Part shown: piece by piece, positions 6,267 through 6,360 of the stretch
Layout of the letters: each line of letters opens with the position of its first letter
Numbering within the stretch: the stretch's first letter is position 1
From: Planctomycetota bacterium
Lineage (GTDB): Bacteria; Planctomycetota; Brocadiia; SM23-32
Direction: 5' to 3'
NCBI GenBank assembly: GCA_030604585.1
Contig: JAUVVP010000121.1
Span: forward strand, 1-6,360
Length of the DNA stretch: 6,360 nt
Position numbers and translations under genes: made by a program
Notes under the pieces: generated by a model
Told to the model about the DNA's origin: nothing
What the model saw: only the letters and a program-made list of their open reading frames with translations
Database searches by the model: none

Positions 6267-6360
6267 GAGAGGATTTGCCTACTGCGTTTGGCAGGGAGAA
6301 GGCCTGGTGAGTTCATGCGTAGCTATCGCGGCCAGCGGACAGAGGCGCGGACTTCGGCCC
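6250..6360 (+). pseudogene. possible GNAT acetyltransferase fragment, no start, runs off the window
   Basis: The frame beginning at 6250 is open to the window end and reads SLERFFERGFAYCV followed by GEGLVSSCVAIAASG. This resembles the segment F-L-x-x-G-F-G-F/Y-C-x-x-x-x-x-x-V-S-x-C of the GNAT_acetyltran family, just before the acetyl-CoA-binding part. The frame has no start codon or ribosome binding site of its own here; upstream it runs through the alcohol dehydrogenase out of frame. It is therefore a piece of a gene joined to the broken dehydrogenase, or the start of a sequence wrongly joined. Only about 37 residues are visible, so the family call is tentative. Confidence 0.35.

Noticed and set aside
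1..6360. tRNA or rRNA genes, CRISPR array, insertion sequence or transposase
   Set aside because: I saw no tRNA-like cloverleaf, regularly spaced repeats, terminal inverted repeats with a transposase or rRNA-like sequence in the window.

Overview
The window is GC-rich bacterial DNA, densely coded, with Shine-Dalgarno sites (GGGAGGGG twice, AAGGAGG once). It holds six protein genes or gene parts and no RNA genes, CRISPR array or transposase. The set of families (a fumarate-reductase-like flavoprotein, a KDPG-aldolase relative of the FTNRGD type, an Old-Yellow-Enzyme relative, an enolase-superfamily enzyme, a Gfo/Idh/MocA oxidoreductase and a zinc alcohol dehydrogenase) resembles the sugar-acid and glycoside catabolic clusters of environmental Planctomycetota-like, Armatimonadota-like or related bacteria. 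That placement is an inference from gene content and protein style, with low confidence at phylum level.

Layout. Positions 1-4650 carry four genes on the plus strand: the C-terminal part of an FAD-dependent fumarate reductase/succinate dehydrogenase-type flavoprotein (1-1014), a 103-base gap with a possible stem-loop, a KDPG/KHG-type aldolase (1118-1792), an FMN-binding OYE-family oxidoreductase whose GTG start overlaps the aldolase stop (1789-3228), and an enolase-superfamily enzyme of the muconate-lactonizing subgroup (3247-4650). A convergent minus-strand Gfo/Idh/MocA gene follows (4719-5621). A divergent intergenic region of about 225 bases separates it from a plus-strand zinc-dependent alcohol dehydrogenase (5847-6266), which is cut off after its zinc-binding N-terminal part. 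From about 6250 the sequence in another frame resembles a GNAT acetyltransferase, so the window ends in a rearrangement or an assembly join.

How the genes could work together (inference). The Gfo/Idh/MocA enzyme and the alcohol dehydrogenase could oxidise a sugar or polyol. The enolase-superfamily enzyme could dehydrate, cycloisomerise or epimerise a sugar acid. The aldolase could split the resulting 2-keto-3-deoxy acid to pyruvate or a similar keto acid plus an aldehyde. The flavoprotein and the OYE homologue are reductases or dehydrogenases that would act on an enone or enoate intermediate. The substrate cannot be read from the sequence. The most unusual points are the degenerate iron-sulfur cysteine motif in the OYE homologue, an insert of about 45 residues in the enolase-superfamily barrel entry, and the abrupt end of the alcohol dehydrogenase.
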